Source of the DNA: Calycina herbarum
Taxonomy: Eukaryota > Ascomycota > Leotiomycetes > Helotiales > Pezizellaceae
Assembly: GCA_001414485.1 (NCBI GenBank)
Contig: LLEY01000023.1
Coordinates: 1-64,000 of the forward strand
Reading direction: 5' to 3'
Length of the DNA stretch: 64,000 bases
In this document: positions 11,353 through 21,365 of the stretch, piece after piece
Layout of the letters: each line of letters starts with the position of its first letter
How positions within the stretch are numbered: position 1 is the stretch's first letter
The notes under the pieces: generated by a model
What the model saw: the letters and a program-made list of their open reading frames with translations, nothing else
What the model was told of the DNA's origin: nothing
Databases searched by the model: none
Program-made: the position numbers and the translations under genes

Positions 11353-12054
11353 TCAAAGTAGCTTGCGCATGATGCATCGGCGTTCAGGATCCAGACCACC
11401 ACTTTGTGCCTCCTCCTTGAGAATTTCGGAATATTGTTTCTTCATCGCTCGAGGGCTCACTTCTTTGAATCCTAGTTTCTGGTACCACTATTTTGCAAGG
11501 GTTAGCACGAAATCTCTGCAGCAGACGAGAGGCAAACGGCGGTAAAAGTACAATGGGGCAAAAAGGATGTAGTTTGAAAAGGAGCGACTTACGGGACCAT
11601 TCCAAGGAACATCTTTGAATGTTGTGAGGGTGATAAATTTGTATCCTTCTCGCTGAACTTGCTCGACCATAGTCCGCATCAAAGCTTTTCCAATTCCTCG
11701 CCCTTGGAAGTCTCGAGCAACCGAAATCTCCGTGATGTGAAAGTTTCCGTGCATACTCTCTCCTCCCAAGAATCCTATCGGTTGATCCCAATCGTTGACT
11801 GCAATCCAAAGGTGGTTTGAGCGGGTCATGGTTGCGAGAGTGTGGATGTCGAGAGTTGGTCTGTCTGCGAGGTTGTCAAGGTCGACGGTTCGGAAAACTT
11901 CTGCAGCAGACCTTTCCACTCGATCCAAGAGAGGGATATCTGAAGATCTTGCACTGCGAATACCGAAGCGGGGTATCTCGTCGTTGAAGTCCATGCTCTC
12001 CGATTGTTGAACATAAGCGGCGGCCAGAGCAAGGATACTCAACGCTGAAGCCAT
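11353..12054 (-). CDS. GNAT-family N-acetyltransferase (2 exons, 198 aa)
   Basis: Exon 1 (11593-12054, 154 codons) and exon 2 (11353-11487) are joined across a 105-nt intron (GTAAGT..TAG, phase 0). The acetyl-CoA-binding motif A is clear: ISVARDFQGRGIGKALMRTM, with the Q/RxxGxG/A loop. A GNAT beta-strand/helix ending WYQKLGFKEVSPRAMKK follows, the usual FYxKxGF motif, which lies just after the intron. The N-terminal fold begins at IRSARSSDIPLLDRVE. The acetyl acceptor is unknown. ATG at 12054 is chosen because 5' extension in the same frame is low-complexity and UTR-like; ATG at 11994 (MDFNDEIPRFG) is an alternative that would drop a 20-residue hydrophobic leader. Confidence 0.85.
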
Positions 12055-12510
12055 CTTGAGGGGTTCGAGGGGTTGGAGACGGAAATGAGGAGGAGGCGTT
12101 GGTTGCAGGCGGATTTTGGTCCGGTGGGTGGAAGTGCAAGTGGAAGTAGCAGAAGTGAGGGTATTTAGACAAATCGTGTTCGGTTGTTGTTTGTTTGTTT
12201 GGTGAGAGAAAAAGTAGAGTGAAGGAAAAAGTGAGTGAGTGCCCTTGAGCATAACCAGTAATAGCATAAGCATAATTCTGGATAAAGCCCGGCATAAAAA
12301 TATAGGAGCTTGATCTAATCAGTTACCTTATCGAGGTCTGACGTCTTTGATACAACAACCTGGAAAGAGCTCTACATTTCAACAACATTCTAGACAGGAG
12401 AAGCATTGTCGATAGCTTCAATTCGTCTTGAAATCATCTTCGGAACAGCATATACGCTGCATCTCTCCCGTCTCGTACTCTGCAGCTTCCTCGCTGCGCT
12501 TCTTTCCACA
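12055..12510. promoter_or_regulatory. Divergent promoter region between GNAT and MDP-1-like genes
   Basis: 456 bp separate the two divergently transcribed start codons. The GNAT side carries pyrimidine-rich tracts and TTTGTTTG repeats near 12186-12200, typical of fungal 5' UTRs. No TATA box or binding site was identified with confidence. Confidence 0.4.
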
Positions 12511-13231
12511 ATGCCCAAGAAGGGCAGCAAGTCGTCCATCTCCACCTCAGAGGCAGTCGATATCACCCCGCCAGCTTCCTTCCATGATGGCCCTCTTCCC
12601 AAGCTGATAGTCTTTGATCTGGACTATACTCTGTGGCCCTTCTGGGTCGATACCCACGTTACACCTCCCCTCAAAGCTTCCGCCACCCACGATTCCACCA
12701 AAGATCGATTCGGACAGAGCTTCGCATTCTATCACGAAGTTCCCTCAATCCTCTACTCGCTGCGAGATCGCGGGGTCAAAGTGGCGGCAGCTTCTAGAAC
12801 CTCTGCGCCGGATCTGGGGAGGGAAATGCTGCGATTGTTACACATATGGGATACAGATGGAAAGAAGAAGAAATCAATTGAATACTTCGACCATTTGGAG
12901 ATATATCCTGGAAACAAGATCACACACTTCAACAAGCTTCAAAAGGCGACGGGTTTGAGGTTCGAGGATATGCTGTTCTTCGATGATGAGTCGAGAAATA
13001 AGAACGTGGAAACACTGGGTGTCACAAGTACGTTCTTTTGCCACTCCCTTTGAAGGGCTTTGCTAACATTTTCAAGTGTATTTGGTACATTCTACTCCTT
13101 CCCTTCTACATATTCTTTCGATTACCAATACTGACTTTAAGCAGGTCCGAGACGGAGTTACCAAGCAAGAGATGAATAACGGGATCAATGAGTGGAGGAA
13201 ACGTCATGGACACGAGGTCGAAACGAATTGA
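12511..13231 (+). CDS. MDP-1-like HAD phosphatase (3 exons, one of 8 nt; 203 aa)
   Basis: Exons 12511-13027, 13077-13084 and 13145-13231. ATG at 12511 is the first in frame and sits in a good context (TTCCACAATGC). HAD motif I is LIVFDLDYTLWPFWVDTH, with the catalytic DxD and the WPFWVDTH stretch typical of magnesium-dependent phosphatase-1. Motif II lies in VAAASRTSAP, and motif III/IV in KITHFNKL and MLFFDDESRN. The family continues GVT-x-x-LVRDG, which is rebuilt only if introns 13028-13076 and 13085-13144 are removed around an 8-nt exon (tgtatttg). Both introns have branch-site-like gctaac and ctgac before the acceptor. Likely a cytosolic phosphatase acting on phosphotyrosine or protein-glycation products, by analogy to mammalian MDP-1. 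Confidence 0.88.
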
Positions 13232-14221
13232 ACGGATTGAACGACTAAGATGAGTTATTAGATGGAGGTTGGCAGAGAGAGCATACACGATACCCGCCAT
13301 TGAGGCCCCATAGAGCGAAGAGAATATCAAGAGATAATGCCCAGGTGCGTGCCTGGCCGTTCCTGGATCGTACCTACCTTATGATCTTCCCGGGAAAGAG
13401 TAAAAGGAAAGAGCAGATGTGAAGAGGCAAGCGCAATTGAAAAGCGTGCCCAGGTGGCATTGAGCTTCCAAGTTCCCACTCGCACCTTCCCTTGGAATCA
13501 CCCTCGTCCTCACACGACCTCCACCGCATCTTCCCCTAAGATTTCCAACAGCTCTATAATTTGTCTGTCATCATTGTTTCAATCCTACTTTCGTTAGCAC
13601 GGCAATGATAGGTAGTACTGACGATGGCATCCTGGTTCTCGATAGAGTTCCGTCCCTTTTTATTGTCCTAAGTAATTTTAGAGAATCAAATTATTAGAAG
13701 GAATTTACTACGCCTCAATTCACTTGTATTTTAAGAATATCTGGTCTCCGTCTTGAGAATTTTGTTTTGCGAGCATTCTTGGAGAATCAAATTATAATAG
13801 AAGCAAATGTCTGAAGTCATTTCAGTAAATACTTTTCTCTGACAGACTATGGTACAACTGTATTCAAAATATTTCTTTACAGCAGATACACATATTTTGT
13901 GATGGGTGCATTAATTAGGGCTCTGATAAATGCAACCTTTAAAAGTAAACAAGAGTATAGATAAACTCCAAGAGAGTTACTTTCATACAATTCTACTTTT
14001 CAGAAAGTACCACAGATGGGAAGGAGCCATTTCAGAGTTCAGTCATGTGAGCGGGCGTCAAGCGGCGCGTCAGGTGAATCCCTGTCGGAATGGGATGATG
14101 ATGTAACCAAGTCCCAAAAGGCTGGGGCTTCAAGATTCGATTCCTCAATGACCGAGAACTCTCCGGTTTCCGCAAAACGCCATGTAACAATATCTGTACG
14201 ATAGTAATTGAACAACAATCA
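13232..14221. other. Intergenic region upstream of Rad4
   Basis: About 1 kb without a supported gene. The part from 13600 to 14000 is more AT-rich and contains two copies of GAGAATCAAATTAT, near 13681 and 13784. It should include the Rad4 promoter; no TATA-like element could be singled out. Confidence 0.5.
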
Positions 14222-17200
14222 ATGCCTCCATTCCTCCCCCGAAAGCGCCTGCGATCAGCTTCACCAGAGGCGGGTCCATCAAAACCTCCCTCAAAACGCC
14301 CCTCGAAGGGCCCCAAAGCCGCCGCTGCGACACCAAGAAAAGCCTCACTTTTCGACGATCTCGACGCTGGCGTAGGAAAGAAGCGCACGTCGAAAGATCA
14401 TAAAGAAATACTGAAAGAATTCGCTGCGACCGATGACGAAAGCTCTCTCTCCTCCCTTTCCGAAGACGAATTCGAAGATATCCCAGGCGCAAAACGGCAA
14501 AAGTTGGACGAAGAATCGGATGAAGAGGACGAGGATATCGAGTTTGAAGATGTCGAAACATATACCATCCCGCGCATGGAAGGACCTGTACCATCCGGCG
14601 ATCTCGAATTGACCTTGACGAAGGATACGCGCATATCTCTCACAAATCCCCTTGGCACGAAGAAGGGACCTTCGAAGATTGAGAGACAGATTCGACTTTC
14701 TACACATCGGATGCATGTACAGCTGCTTATGTTCCATAATGCGATCCGGAATGCATGGTTGTGCAATGTTGAGCTACAGAATATATTGCTGGGACATTTA
14801 TCTTCGCATGCGAAGGAAAGTATCGAAAAGTGGCGACGCGATAGTCATCTGAACTCCAAAGATGCTGAAAATTCGATGGGGAAGGGCAAGGGCAAAGGGA
14901 AGGGAAAAGGAAAATCAAGAGGAAAAAACGCCCAAGGCAAACAACCTGACCGTAATCAACGCGATTGGGGCGAGCCCGCTGAAGTTCTGGAGGATGATGA
15001 GGTCAATATGAGCGGAGGGGATCCTCTTTTCAAACTTCTGAAAGCTCTGGTACCTTTCTGGAAGCAAAGATTTCGAATCACTGCCCCAGGACTTCGAAAA
15101 TTGGGTTACATGTCACTCCAGAGACTTGATGAGGAAACTAAGAGCTTTGAGAGGGACGAGCATGACCCAGAGCGACACGGTGAACTCATACGAGATATTG
15201 AAGACTTCAAACAATGTGCGGCTAAAATGGAGGGAAGTAGGGACGTTGGCGCCCAGCTCTTCACAGCTTTACTGAGAGGAATTGGAATTGAATCAAGACT
15301 GGTCGCGAATTTACAGCCCGCAGGATTTGGATGGAGTCAATTCGAGGAAGCCCTAGAACACAATCCCCGCTGTTTGAAGCAAACCAAAACTCCCCCCAAA
15401 GTGGATCCTATGGCCGATAGCGACGACTCCTCGAGCGAAAAAGAGGAGCTTGAACCAACGGCCAAGAGAAAGGGAAAACAACCTGCTGCTTCAAAATCTA
15501 AGGACCCCCCGAAGAAAGCTCCCAAGTCGGGTCGGCATAGTCTTCGTGGAAAGAAAGATGCTCCGATCCCCGTTTCTGATTCCGAAAACCAAGAAGAAAG
15601 TGATGAGGAATCTGTGGTCGATGTAACACCAGCAAAGAGGAAAACACAGCCTTCTCTAGCATACGATAAAGATCTTGTTGTTCCTAGTTACTGGTCGGAA
15701 ATACTATCTCCTGTCACCAATACCTACACTTCAGTAGATGCCATTGTACTCCCTCTTCATGCCACCAAGGATGAGGAGTTCGCCCAATTTCTTTCACCTC
15801 CTAAATCCGACAAGGCCAAGCAAGTTACTTCTTACATCGTGGGACACTCATTAGATGGAACGGCAAAAGATGTTACCACTCGCTACCTCAAGGGCAAGAT
15901 GTGGCCTGGCAGGACCAAAGGGTATCGATTGCCACCCGAGAAAGTACCAATTTACGGACGTAACGGAAAAGTCAAACGCTATGAGATTCATTCCTGGTTT
16001 CAAGATCTTATGTCTGGTTATACTCGTGGCACAAAGAATTGTCCTCGGACTGAAATTGATGATCACGAAGAAGCCACAGATCTCAAGCCAGCGAAGCGAG
16101 AAAAGAAGGTGGTTGAAGAAGGCAAAGAGTCGCTCCAATCATACAAGGCATCTACTGAATTCGTCCTCGAGAGACACTTGAAACGAGAAGAAGCAATTGT
16201 GCCTGGAGCTAAACATGTAAAGATGTTCATGATCAAAGGGAAGGGGCCTGAGAGTGGCACAGAGGAGAAAGTGTTTCGCAGGAAAGACGTGGTTAATTGT
16301 AAGAGTATGGAAACCTGGCATAAGGAGGGAAGAGCTCCTCGCGATGGCGAAGAGCCACTGAAGCGTGTACCATATCGAGCAGCAACGACCAATCGAAGAC
16401 GAGAACTGGCAGAGGCCGAGATTGCAACTGGTGGGAAGGTATTGCAAGGTCTGTTCAGCAGAGAACAGACGGATTGGATTATTCCGCCTCCAATCGAAGA
16501 TGGAATCATTCCCAAGAATTCTTTCGGCAATATCGATCTTTACGTCGAGAGTATGCTTCCTAAAGGTGCTGTACATATACCATGGAGAGGGACTGTCAAA
16601 ATTTGCAAGCGTCTTGGAATCGACTATGCCGAAGCTGTGACGGGGTTTGAGTTTGGTCATCGAATGGCTGTTCCTGTAATTGAAGGTGTTGTGGTTGCAG
16701 AGGAACATTATCCCACAATGATGGCAGAATGGGAAAAGGATGAGGCTGAAAGAAGTAGGAAAGAGGATGAGAAGCGACAGAAAGCTGCCATCAATATGTG
16801 GAGAAGAATGTTGATGGGCCTGAGAATTATCGAAAGAGTGAGGGAGGAGTATGGGGCTGATGGTGGATACGAAGTTGATGCTTTGAACCCATTCAACAAC
16901 AAAAACGCATCAAAGCAAGAAGATAAAGTATCGGAAAAGCGTCAACGTGCCATGGAGCAACATGACGAGGATGCTGCTGGAGGATTTTTTCCGGAAGGCC
17001 ATGATGAGGAGAAAGCTCAAACTGGACAACGTTCAGGCTTTTTTCCTGTTGCTCAAGCGGAAGACCAAGATGAAAATGGTAGTGGTGGGTTCTTTCCCGT
17101 CGCTGACGCCGAAGAAGATGGCAACGACGGAGGCTTCATTCTCGAGAACCATGACGCCGAAAATACGAAATCCGTCGCTCAACAAGCATACGCTACACCT

Positions 17201-17821
17201 CAATCTTTTGAGTTTTCGAGCAAAATTGGAGCATCGAAAGTTCCGGATGAGAGCTCGGATGAAGATCAAGAAATGCAAGACGCCGAGCCCAAGGCAGTGG
17301 CAATACAACGGAAGGGACGCGGTAGGCCGACTGGTGCAAAGAATAAGAGTACGAAATCAAAGCCTCAAGTCTCGAAGAAAGAAACTCCAGCCAAACGCTC
17401 CACTGCACCCCCATCCTCGGGCAAACGGAAACTCGAAGTCAAGGATAGTGATGATGAAGAGGCTTCATCTCTATCAGCTCCACCTTCAGATGTCGACATC
17501 GAAGAGGAGGAGGAGCCACCAAAGAAGGTTGCGAACAGAGCCCGCTCTACTGCACGGCAGACAGCGTCTAAGCGTAAGGTTCAGGTCGTCCAAGATACCG
17601 ATGACCACGAAGTAAATCCTGCTGAAGAGGACGAAGAAGAAGAGCAGCCACGGCGAGCTTCCAAGAAAACTCCGACAAAGAGAGTTACGAAAGCACGTCC
17701 AGCTTCAGCTAGCAAAGCGGCTCCTACCAAGACACCAAGACGAACTACACGAAAAAGCGCGACGGCGTTGCGTTCGCATTATTTCCAGCACAGTGACGAA
17801 GACGACGATGAAGATGATTGA
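14222..17821 (+). CDS. rad4: Rad4/XPC DNA-damage recognition protein (1,199 aa, single exon)
   Basis: An uninterrupted frame from ATG 14222 to TGA. The transglutaminase-fold domain contains AQLFTALLRGIGIESRLVANL (about residues 343-363) and continues at SYWSEIL (about 490) and the GHSLDGTAKDVTTRYL stretch. The beta-hairpin domains follow: BHD1 from FVLERHLKREEAIVPGAK (about 645), BHD2 from the EEKVFRRKDVV stretch (about 682) and BHD3 from PKNSFGNIDLYVESMLPKGA to LGIDYAEAVTGFEF and PVIEGVVV (about 763-825). This is the protein that finds helix-distorting lesions in global-genome nucleotide excision repair, with Rad23/HR23. It also has a Gly-Lys tandem run (about 220-233), four GGFFP-type repeats (about 919-972), an AT-hook-like KGRGRPTGAK (about 1030) and an acidic C-terminal tip. 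It is longer than yeast Rad4, mostly through these low-complexity parts. Confidence 0.95.
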   Translation: MPPFLPRKRLRSASPEAGPSKPPSKRPSKGPKAAAATPRKASLFDDLDAGVGKKRTSKDHKEILKEFAATDDESSLSSLSEDEFEDIPGAKRQKLDEESDEEDEDIEFEDVETYTIPRMEGPVPSGDLELTLTKDTRISLTNPLGTKKGPSKIERQIRLSTHRMHVQLLMFHNAIRNAWLCNVELQNILLGHLSSHAKESIEKWRRDSHLNSKDAENSMGKGKGKGKGKGKSRGKNAQGKQPDRNQRDWGEPAEVLEDDEVNMSGGDPLFKLLKALVPFWKQRFRITAPGLRKLGYMSLQRLDEETKSFERDEHDPERHGELIRDIEDFKQCAAKMEGSRDVGAQLFTALLRGIGIESRLVANLQPAGFGWSQFEEALEHNPRCLKQTKTPPKVDPMADSDDSSSEKEELEPTAKRKGKQPAASKSKDPPKKAPKSGRHSLRGKKDAPIPVSDSENQEESDEESVVDVTPAKRKTQPSLAYDKDLVVPSYWSEILSPVTNTYTSVDAIVLPLHATKDEEFAQFLSPPKSDKAKQVTSYIVGHSLDGTAKDVTTRYLKGKMWPGRTKGYRLPPEKVPIYGRNGKVKRYEIHSWFQDLMSGYTRGTKNCPRTEIDDHEEATDLKPAKREKKVVEEGKESLQSYKASTEFVLERHLKREEAIVPGAKHVKMFMIKGKGPESGTEEKVFRRKDVVNCKSMETWHKEGRAPRDGEEPLKRVPYRAATTNRRRELAEAEIATGGKVLQGLFSREQTDWIIPPPIEDGIIPKNSFGNIDLYVESMLPKGAVHIPWRGTVKICKRLGIDYAEAVTGFEFGHRMAVPVIEGVVVAEEHYPTMMAEWEKDEAERSRKEDEKRQKAAINMWRRMLMGLRIIERVREEYGADGGYEVDALNPFNNKNASKQEDKVSEKRQRAMEQHDEDAAGGFFPEGHDEEKAQTGQRSGFFPVAQAEDQDENGSGGFFPVADAEEDGNDGGFILENHDAENTKSVAQQAYATPQSFEFSSKIGASKVPDESSDEDQEMQDAEPKAVAIQRKGRGRPTGAKNKSTKSKPQVSKKETPAKRSTAPPSSGKRKLEVKDSDDEEASSLSAPPSDVDIEEEEEPPKKVANRARSTARQTASKRKVQVVQDTDDHEVNPAEEDEEEEQPRRASKKTPTKRVTKARPASASKAAPTKTPRRTTRKSATALRSHYFQHSDEDDDEDD

Positions 17822-19436
17822 GTGAAATGAAAATTGGGCTGGTTGCACGCGGGAACATTGAAGGGATGAATTTTTTTCGCTGTTGTGCCTCATAGATGCT
17901 TGTAGCTCAATTTGCACCTTTGTATTTTGTGATACACTTTGCAGGAAATACAATATTTTGGTAATGCGACATCAAATGCATCCATAATTTAGTTGACAAA
18001 TATCATTGACTTAGCTAGATTTTCGCACAATCCCTCTGCCAATGCCTCCGGGCAACAAGACTAACGAATGTGCCGAGGAAAGGGGCTGACAGCTTGACAA
18101 GTCCATTGCCACGCCCACTAAGGGTCAATTGCGCAGCAACCAACCGAGGGCCTAGTAATCTATATTGTGACGTCGAATTATAGATCTCGAATTGTTGGAA
18201 TAACGCAGGGGAAGGTAACTCAGGACGATGATGATGTGATGCTCGAGGTCTTCTATTCGTGTGGCGTTCAAGGGAGACATGCGTTTCCCGTGACACGACC
18301 TGAAGTTCATCCCGTCCGAAAATCCATCCCATCCCGCCGGGAGATTTCCCGTTGTTTCGAAACAAACCCAACATCTTGGTTTCTTGGTTCTACATTTTTT
18401 AGTCCTCCGATCGAGAGACTCGTAATCGACTCTGGATCTTTGAAGTTCGACACCTCCTAGTCTGATCTTGTACTCTATAATGGTCGAGTCTAGGTTGGCT
18501 TTGATCCTTCTTTTGTGGAGTATGGGGAATGTTGCGATGACCCATTTTAAACTTTAATTTGTTTACGATCCTTCATCCTCTCTCCCCCTTTCGCCCACGA
18601 GCTCGCTAAAACTCATTGGGCAGAGGCACAGGCGGCCAAGTGCCCCTTTCTCAGATTATCTCACTCATTTCTAGGGGTCGCCTTGTGGTAATCTGGGGTC
18701 ACCCCGCGGCTGGCAATGCGGCTAAAGTCACCGCGACATTTAAACACCATTCAGAATCCATGTTGCGTAATCTACGTACAACAAAAAGCCTCACGAAAAA
18801 GGAGACATTTTTGGCAAGTATTGGTGCCGAGTCTGGCATCAACTTGCAAGTACTTCCAACTGGGCTAATGTAGCTATCAGAACTAGGGCCCGCGACGTAG
18901 TTCCCGGGGGCCGGAGCTATACACCACAAGTACCCAATTTCAAATTCAGGAGGTGTGCCTTGCATGGTCGCTGAGATCATGTCAGCCTTTGAAACACATC
19001 GGGCTTTTTGTTTTATTTGCGAATTATTTCGTGCATTTGTGCTCTACTTGTCTCCACTTTCCCCTAAAATGTCTAGACTTGGCGGTTGGAAGGATGCGGA
19101 AGAAGATTACGAGGGGTGTATATGAACTATGGTTTTTCCTGATCTCGACTGAATCTCTTTTCCTATCTCTTCATAGGCACACTGGTTGTTTGCTTTGTAC
19201 AGCGCACTCTCGTTCTTCTTTTATATATCTCTTTCAGTAGACTCACTTTCGTTACAATCAGTGGAAATTACCAGACAAAGGCACTCGGAAATTAAGTTGT
19301 TCTACTCTTTGAAGAGACTTACTTTTGGTACCAGCCCCCATTTTCACTTCCACAATTATACATTTCTAACTTTATACTTCAGTTGTACATTTTACTTTTA
19401 TTTCACCACACTCTTTACAAACCACATTCATTCAAT
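17822..19436. other. Intergenic region between Rad4 and GH114 genes
   Basis: 1.6 kb without a convincing coding frame. Normal to slightly AT-rich composition. A TTATATATCT stretch at 19221-19230, about 210 bp before the GH114 start codon, and pyrimidine-rich leader sequence at 19330-19430 are compatible with that gene's promoter and 5' UTR. Confidence 0.45.
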
Positions 19437-20885
19437 ATGCGTTCAGCTCTGAACATCGTGCTTGCCCTCGCTGTGTTTACACAGGCAACAACAGCAGCAG
19501 CTCTCCCCAAGGGAAAACCGGAATACGGCTTGAATCGTTGGAAACATCATAGCAAGGGTCATGGGGCTACTGGAACTGGAAGAACCAACATCACAATTGC
19601 CAATGCTACGAGACCAGCTGGGCCTGGTAAAACTGGTTTTTCGGTTACAGGTGGCACTCTTCTTCCTACCTCCATCATTACCGGAGATGATTCAACTCCA
19701 ACGGATGTCATTGTGGATAGCAACGATAACAACAATGACGATAGTGACGATGAGAGCGATGACGATAGCGACGACGATGAAAGCGGGAATACTGAAGTGA
19801 TCAAATCTCCATCAAAGACCAGAGACTCTGCGGATGACACACTATCATTCCCTACATTGACTCTACCTGCTTCCTACAAACCCACTGGCATCTACAACGC
19901 TACTGGAAGTGGATATGGAACCGCAAGCTTGACAAAAACCGCGGCCGGCCCGACAACTTTACCAAGTTCGACTCCAGGTGATATCGACGATGAAGTCAGC
20001 TCAACTACAAAACTTTCACCAACTGTTTCTTCGCCCCCAATTCTTCCAACTTCCGAAGCAGGTGACGACACAGTGATCACCCAAACCGTGGTACCAATCC
20101 CAGCATCTACATCGAAGATTGCAGTTGCAAGCGCCACATCAACTGCTGGATCAAGCAGTGGCTCTCAATGGAAGCCTGCTGCCGGAGCAACCTGGCAAAT
20201 CCAACTCCACGGAACAGTCACAGATATCAACCTCCCAGTCGACATCTACGACATCGATCTCATCGAATCAACACCATCTCTCATCTCTTCCCTCCACGCA
20301 AACAACAAGAAAGTAATCTGCTACTTCTCAGCCGGCTCTTTCGAATCCTGGCGTCCAGACGCCGCCTCCTACACATCAGACGACAAGGGCTCCCCCCTCG
20401 AAGGCTGGGAAAACGAATGGTGGCTCAACACGAACTCCGCCAATGTCCGCACAATAATGAAAGCCCGTCTCGACCTTGCAAAATCCAAAGGCTGCGATGG
20501 CGTAGACCCCGACAACGTAGACGTCTACTCCAATTCCAATGGTAAGGGAATAACCAAAGCCAACTCCCTTGAGTACCTACAATTCCTCTCCACCGAGACC
20601 CGGGCCCGTGGCATGGCTATGGGTATGAAGAACGGGTTGGATATGGTTACCGAACTCCTTAGTTCCATGGATTTCCATGTCAATGAATCGTGTCTTGAGT
20701 TCAACGAGTGCGATAAATTGGTGCCTTTTATCTCGGCTGGGAAACCGGTTTTCCATATTGAGTATCCGGATAATGCGCCGAATATTGCGAAGAACGTTGT
20801 GGATGATAAGTGTAAGGAGAAGGAGAAGGGATTCAGTTCTCTGTTGAAGAACTTGGAGCTTGATGCTTGGGTTAAGACTTGTTAG
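19437..20885 (+). CDS. Secreted GH114-family glycosidase (endo-alpha-1,4-polygalactosaminidase type), 482 aa
   Basis: ATG at 19437 opens a signal peptide (MRSALNIVLALAVFTQATTA, cleavage near ALP). A variable linker follows with N-glycosylation sequons, a strongly acidic Asp/Ser run (about residues 94-120) and Ser/Thr-rich stretches likely to be O-glycosylated. From about residue 251 the GH114 domain is clear: WQIQLHGTVTDINLPVDIYD, VICYFSAGSFESWRPD, KSKGCDGVDPDNVDVYSN (the GCDGVxPDNVD signature), GMKNGLDMV and HVNESCLEFNECD, ending AWVKTC. Characterised relatives cut alpha-1,4-linked galactosamine polymers such as fungal galactosaminogalactan. The linker suggests attachment to or spanning of the cell wall. 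No intron. A longer in-frame start 54 nt upstream lacks an ATG. Confidence 0.9.
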   Translation: MRSALNIVLALAVFTQATTAAALPKGKPEYGLNRWKHHSKGHGATGTGRTNITIANATRPAGPGKTGFSVTGGTLLPTSIITGDDSTPTDVIVDSNDNNNDDSDDESDDDSDDDESGNTEVIKSPSKTRDSADDTLSFPTLTLPASYKPTGIYNATGSGYGTASLTKTAAGPTTLPSSTPGDIDDEVSSTTKLSPTVSSPPILPTSEAGDDTVITQTVVPIPASTSKIAVASATSTAGSSSGSQWKPAAGATWQIQLHGTVTDINLPVDIYDIDLIESTPSLISSLHANNKKVICYFSAGSFESWRPDAASYTSDDKGSPLEGWENEWWLNTNSANVRTIMKARLDLAKSKGCDGVDPDNVDVYSNSNGKGITKANSLEYLQFLSTETRARGMAMGMKNGLDMVTELLSSMDFHVNESCLEFNECDKLVPFISAGKPVFHIEYPDNAPNIAKNVVDDKCKEKEKGFSSLLKNLELDAWVKTC

Positions 20886-21160
20886 ATTCTATCGTTGGTC
20901 TAGACAAACCCGAAGACCTGGTCCCCCATGGCTGGGCCTAGAACTTGTGGGTGGAGATTAGATAGCTCTTTGAGGCTTGAGAAGGGATTGTTCAATTCTT
21001 TGTATTTAGCTTTTTATGGTTTCTCCTTTGTTTCTTTGAATAAAAATAGCTTTTTGATTGTTACTAAAAATTGATTCTTGCTCTTACTTGCCGTTTTTTT
21101 TATCTCGACTTCTTAGATGCGCACCCATTTAGGCACAAATAGCAGCTCACACACTAATTT
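20886..21160. other. 3' flank of the GH114 gene
   Basis: 275 bp after the stop, with AT-rich 3'-UTR-like sequence (GAATAAAAATAGC near 21038, a possible polyadenylation-type signal). No gene. Confidence 0.4.
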
Positions 21161-21164
21161 GCTA

Positions 21165-21365
21165 CTTACTCGCTAATTACATTTCAGGAAAAAGAGAGTA
21201 TCAAGTAAGGTGCCCATTATCGAGTAAGCTGCATTCTATTGGGACTTTGATAAGCTGGTCTTTATTCAGTAAGCCGTCAACCACTGAGGAATCTATCGCC
21301 TAAGCTGTCAACGCTCAAGTAAGCCATCGACATCCCAGTAAACTGTTAACAACCCAGTAAGCTAA
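21165..21365 (+). repeat. Right cluster of degenerate AGTAAGCYRTCAA repeats
   Basis: About eight copies of the same motif as at 7640-8062, in the same orientation: TCGAGTAAGCTGCATT near 21219, GATAAGCTGG, CAGTAAGCCGTCAACCACTG near 21269, CCTAAGCTGTCAACGC, AAGTAAGCCATCGACATC, CAGTAAACTGTTAACAAC and CAGTAAGCTAACCC near 21355. It closes the block that holds the permease, GNAT, MDP-1-like, Rad4 and GH114 genes. Confidence 0.7.

Noticed and set aside
12055..12273. 75-residue N-terminal extension of the GNAT protein
   Set aside because: Low-complexity Thr/Pro/Gln-rich translation without family similarity; the GNAT fold is complete from the ATG at 12054.
12406..12510. Longer N-terminus of the MDP-1-like protein
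   Set aside because: The extension begins with TTG and has no ATG before 12511; the sequence reads as 5' UTR.
8322..21365. The island genes as a biosynthetic cluster or Starship cargo
   Set aside because: Rad4, MDP-1, GNAT, GH114 and a permease have no shared pathway, and no DUF3435 tyrosine recombinase was seen.
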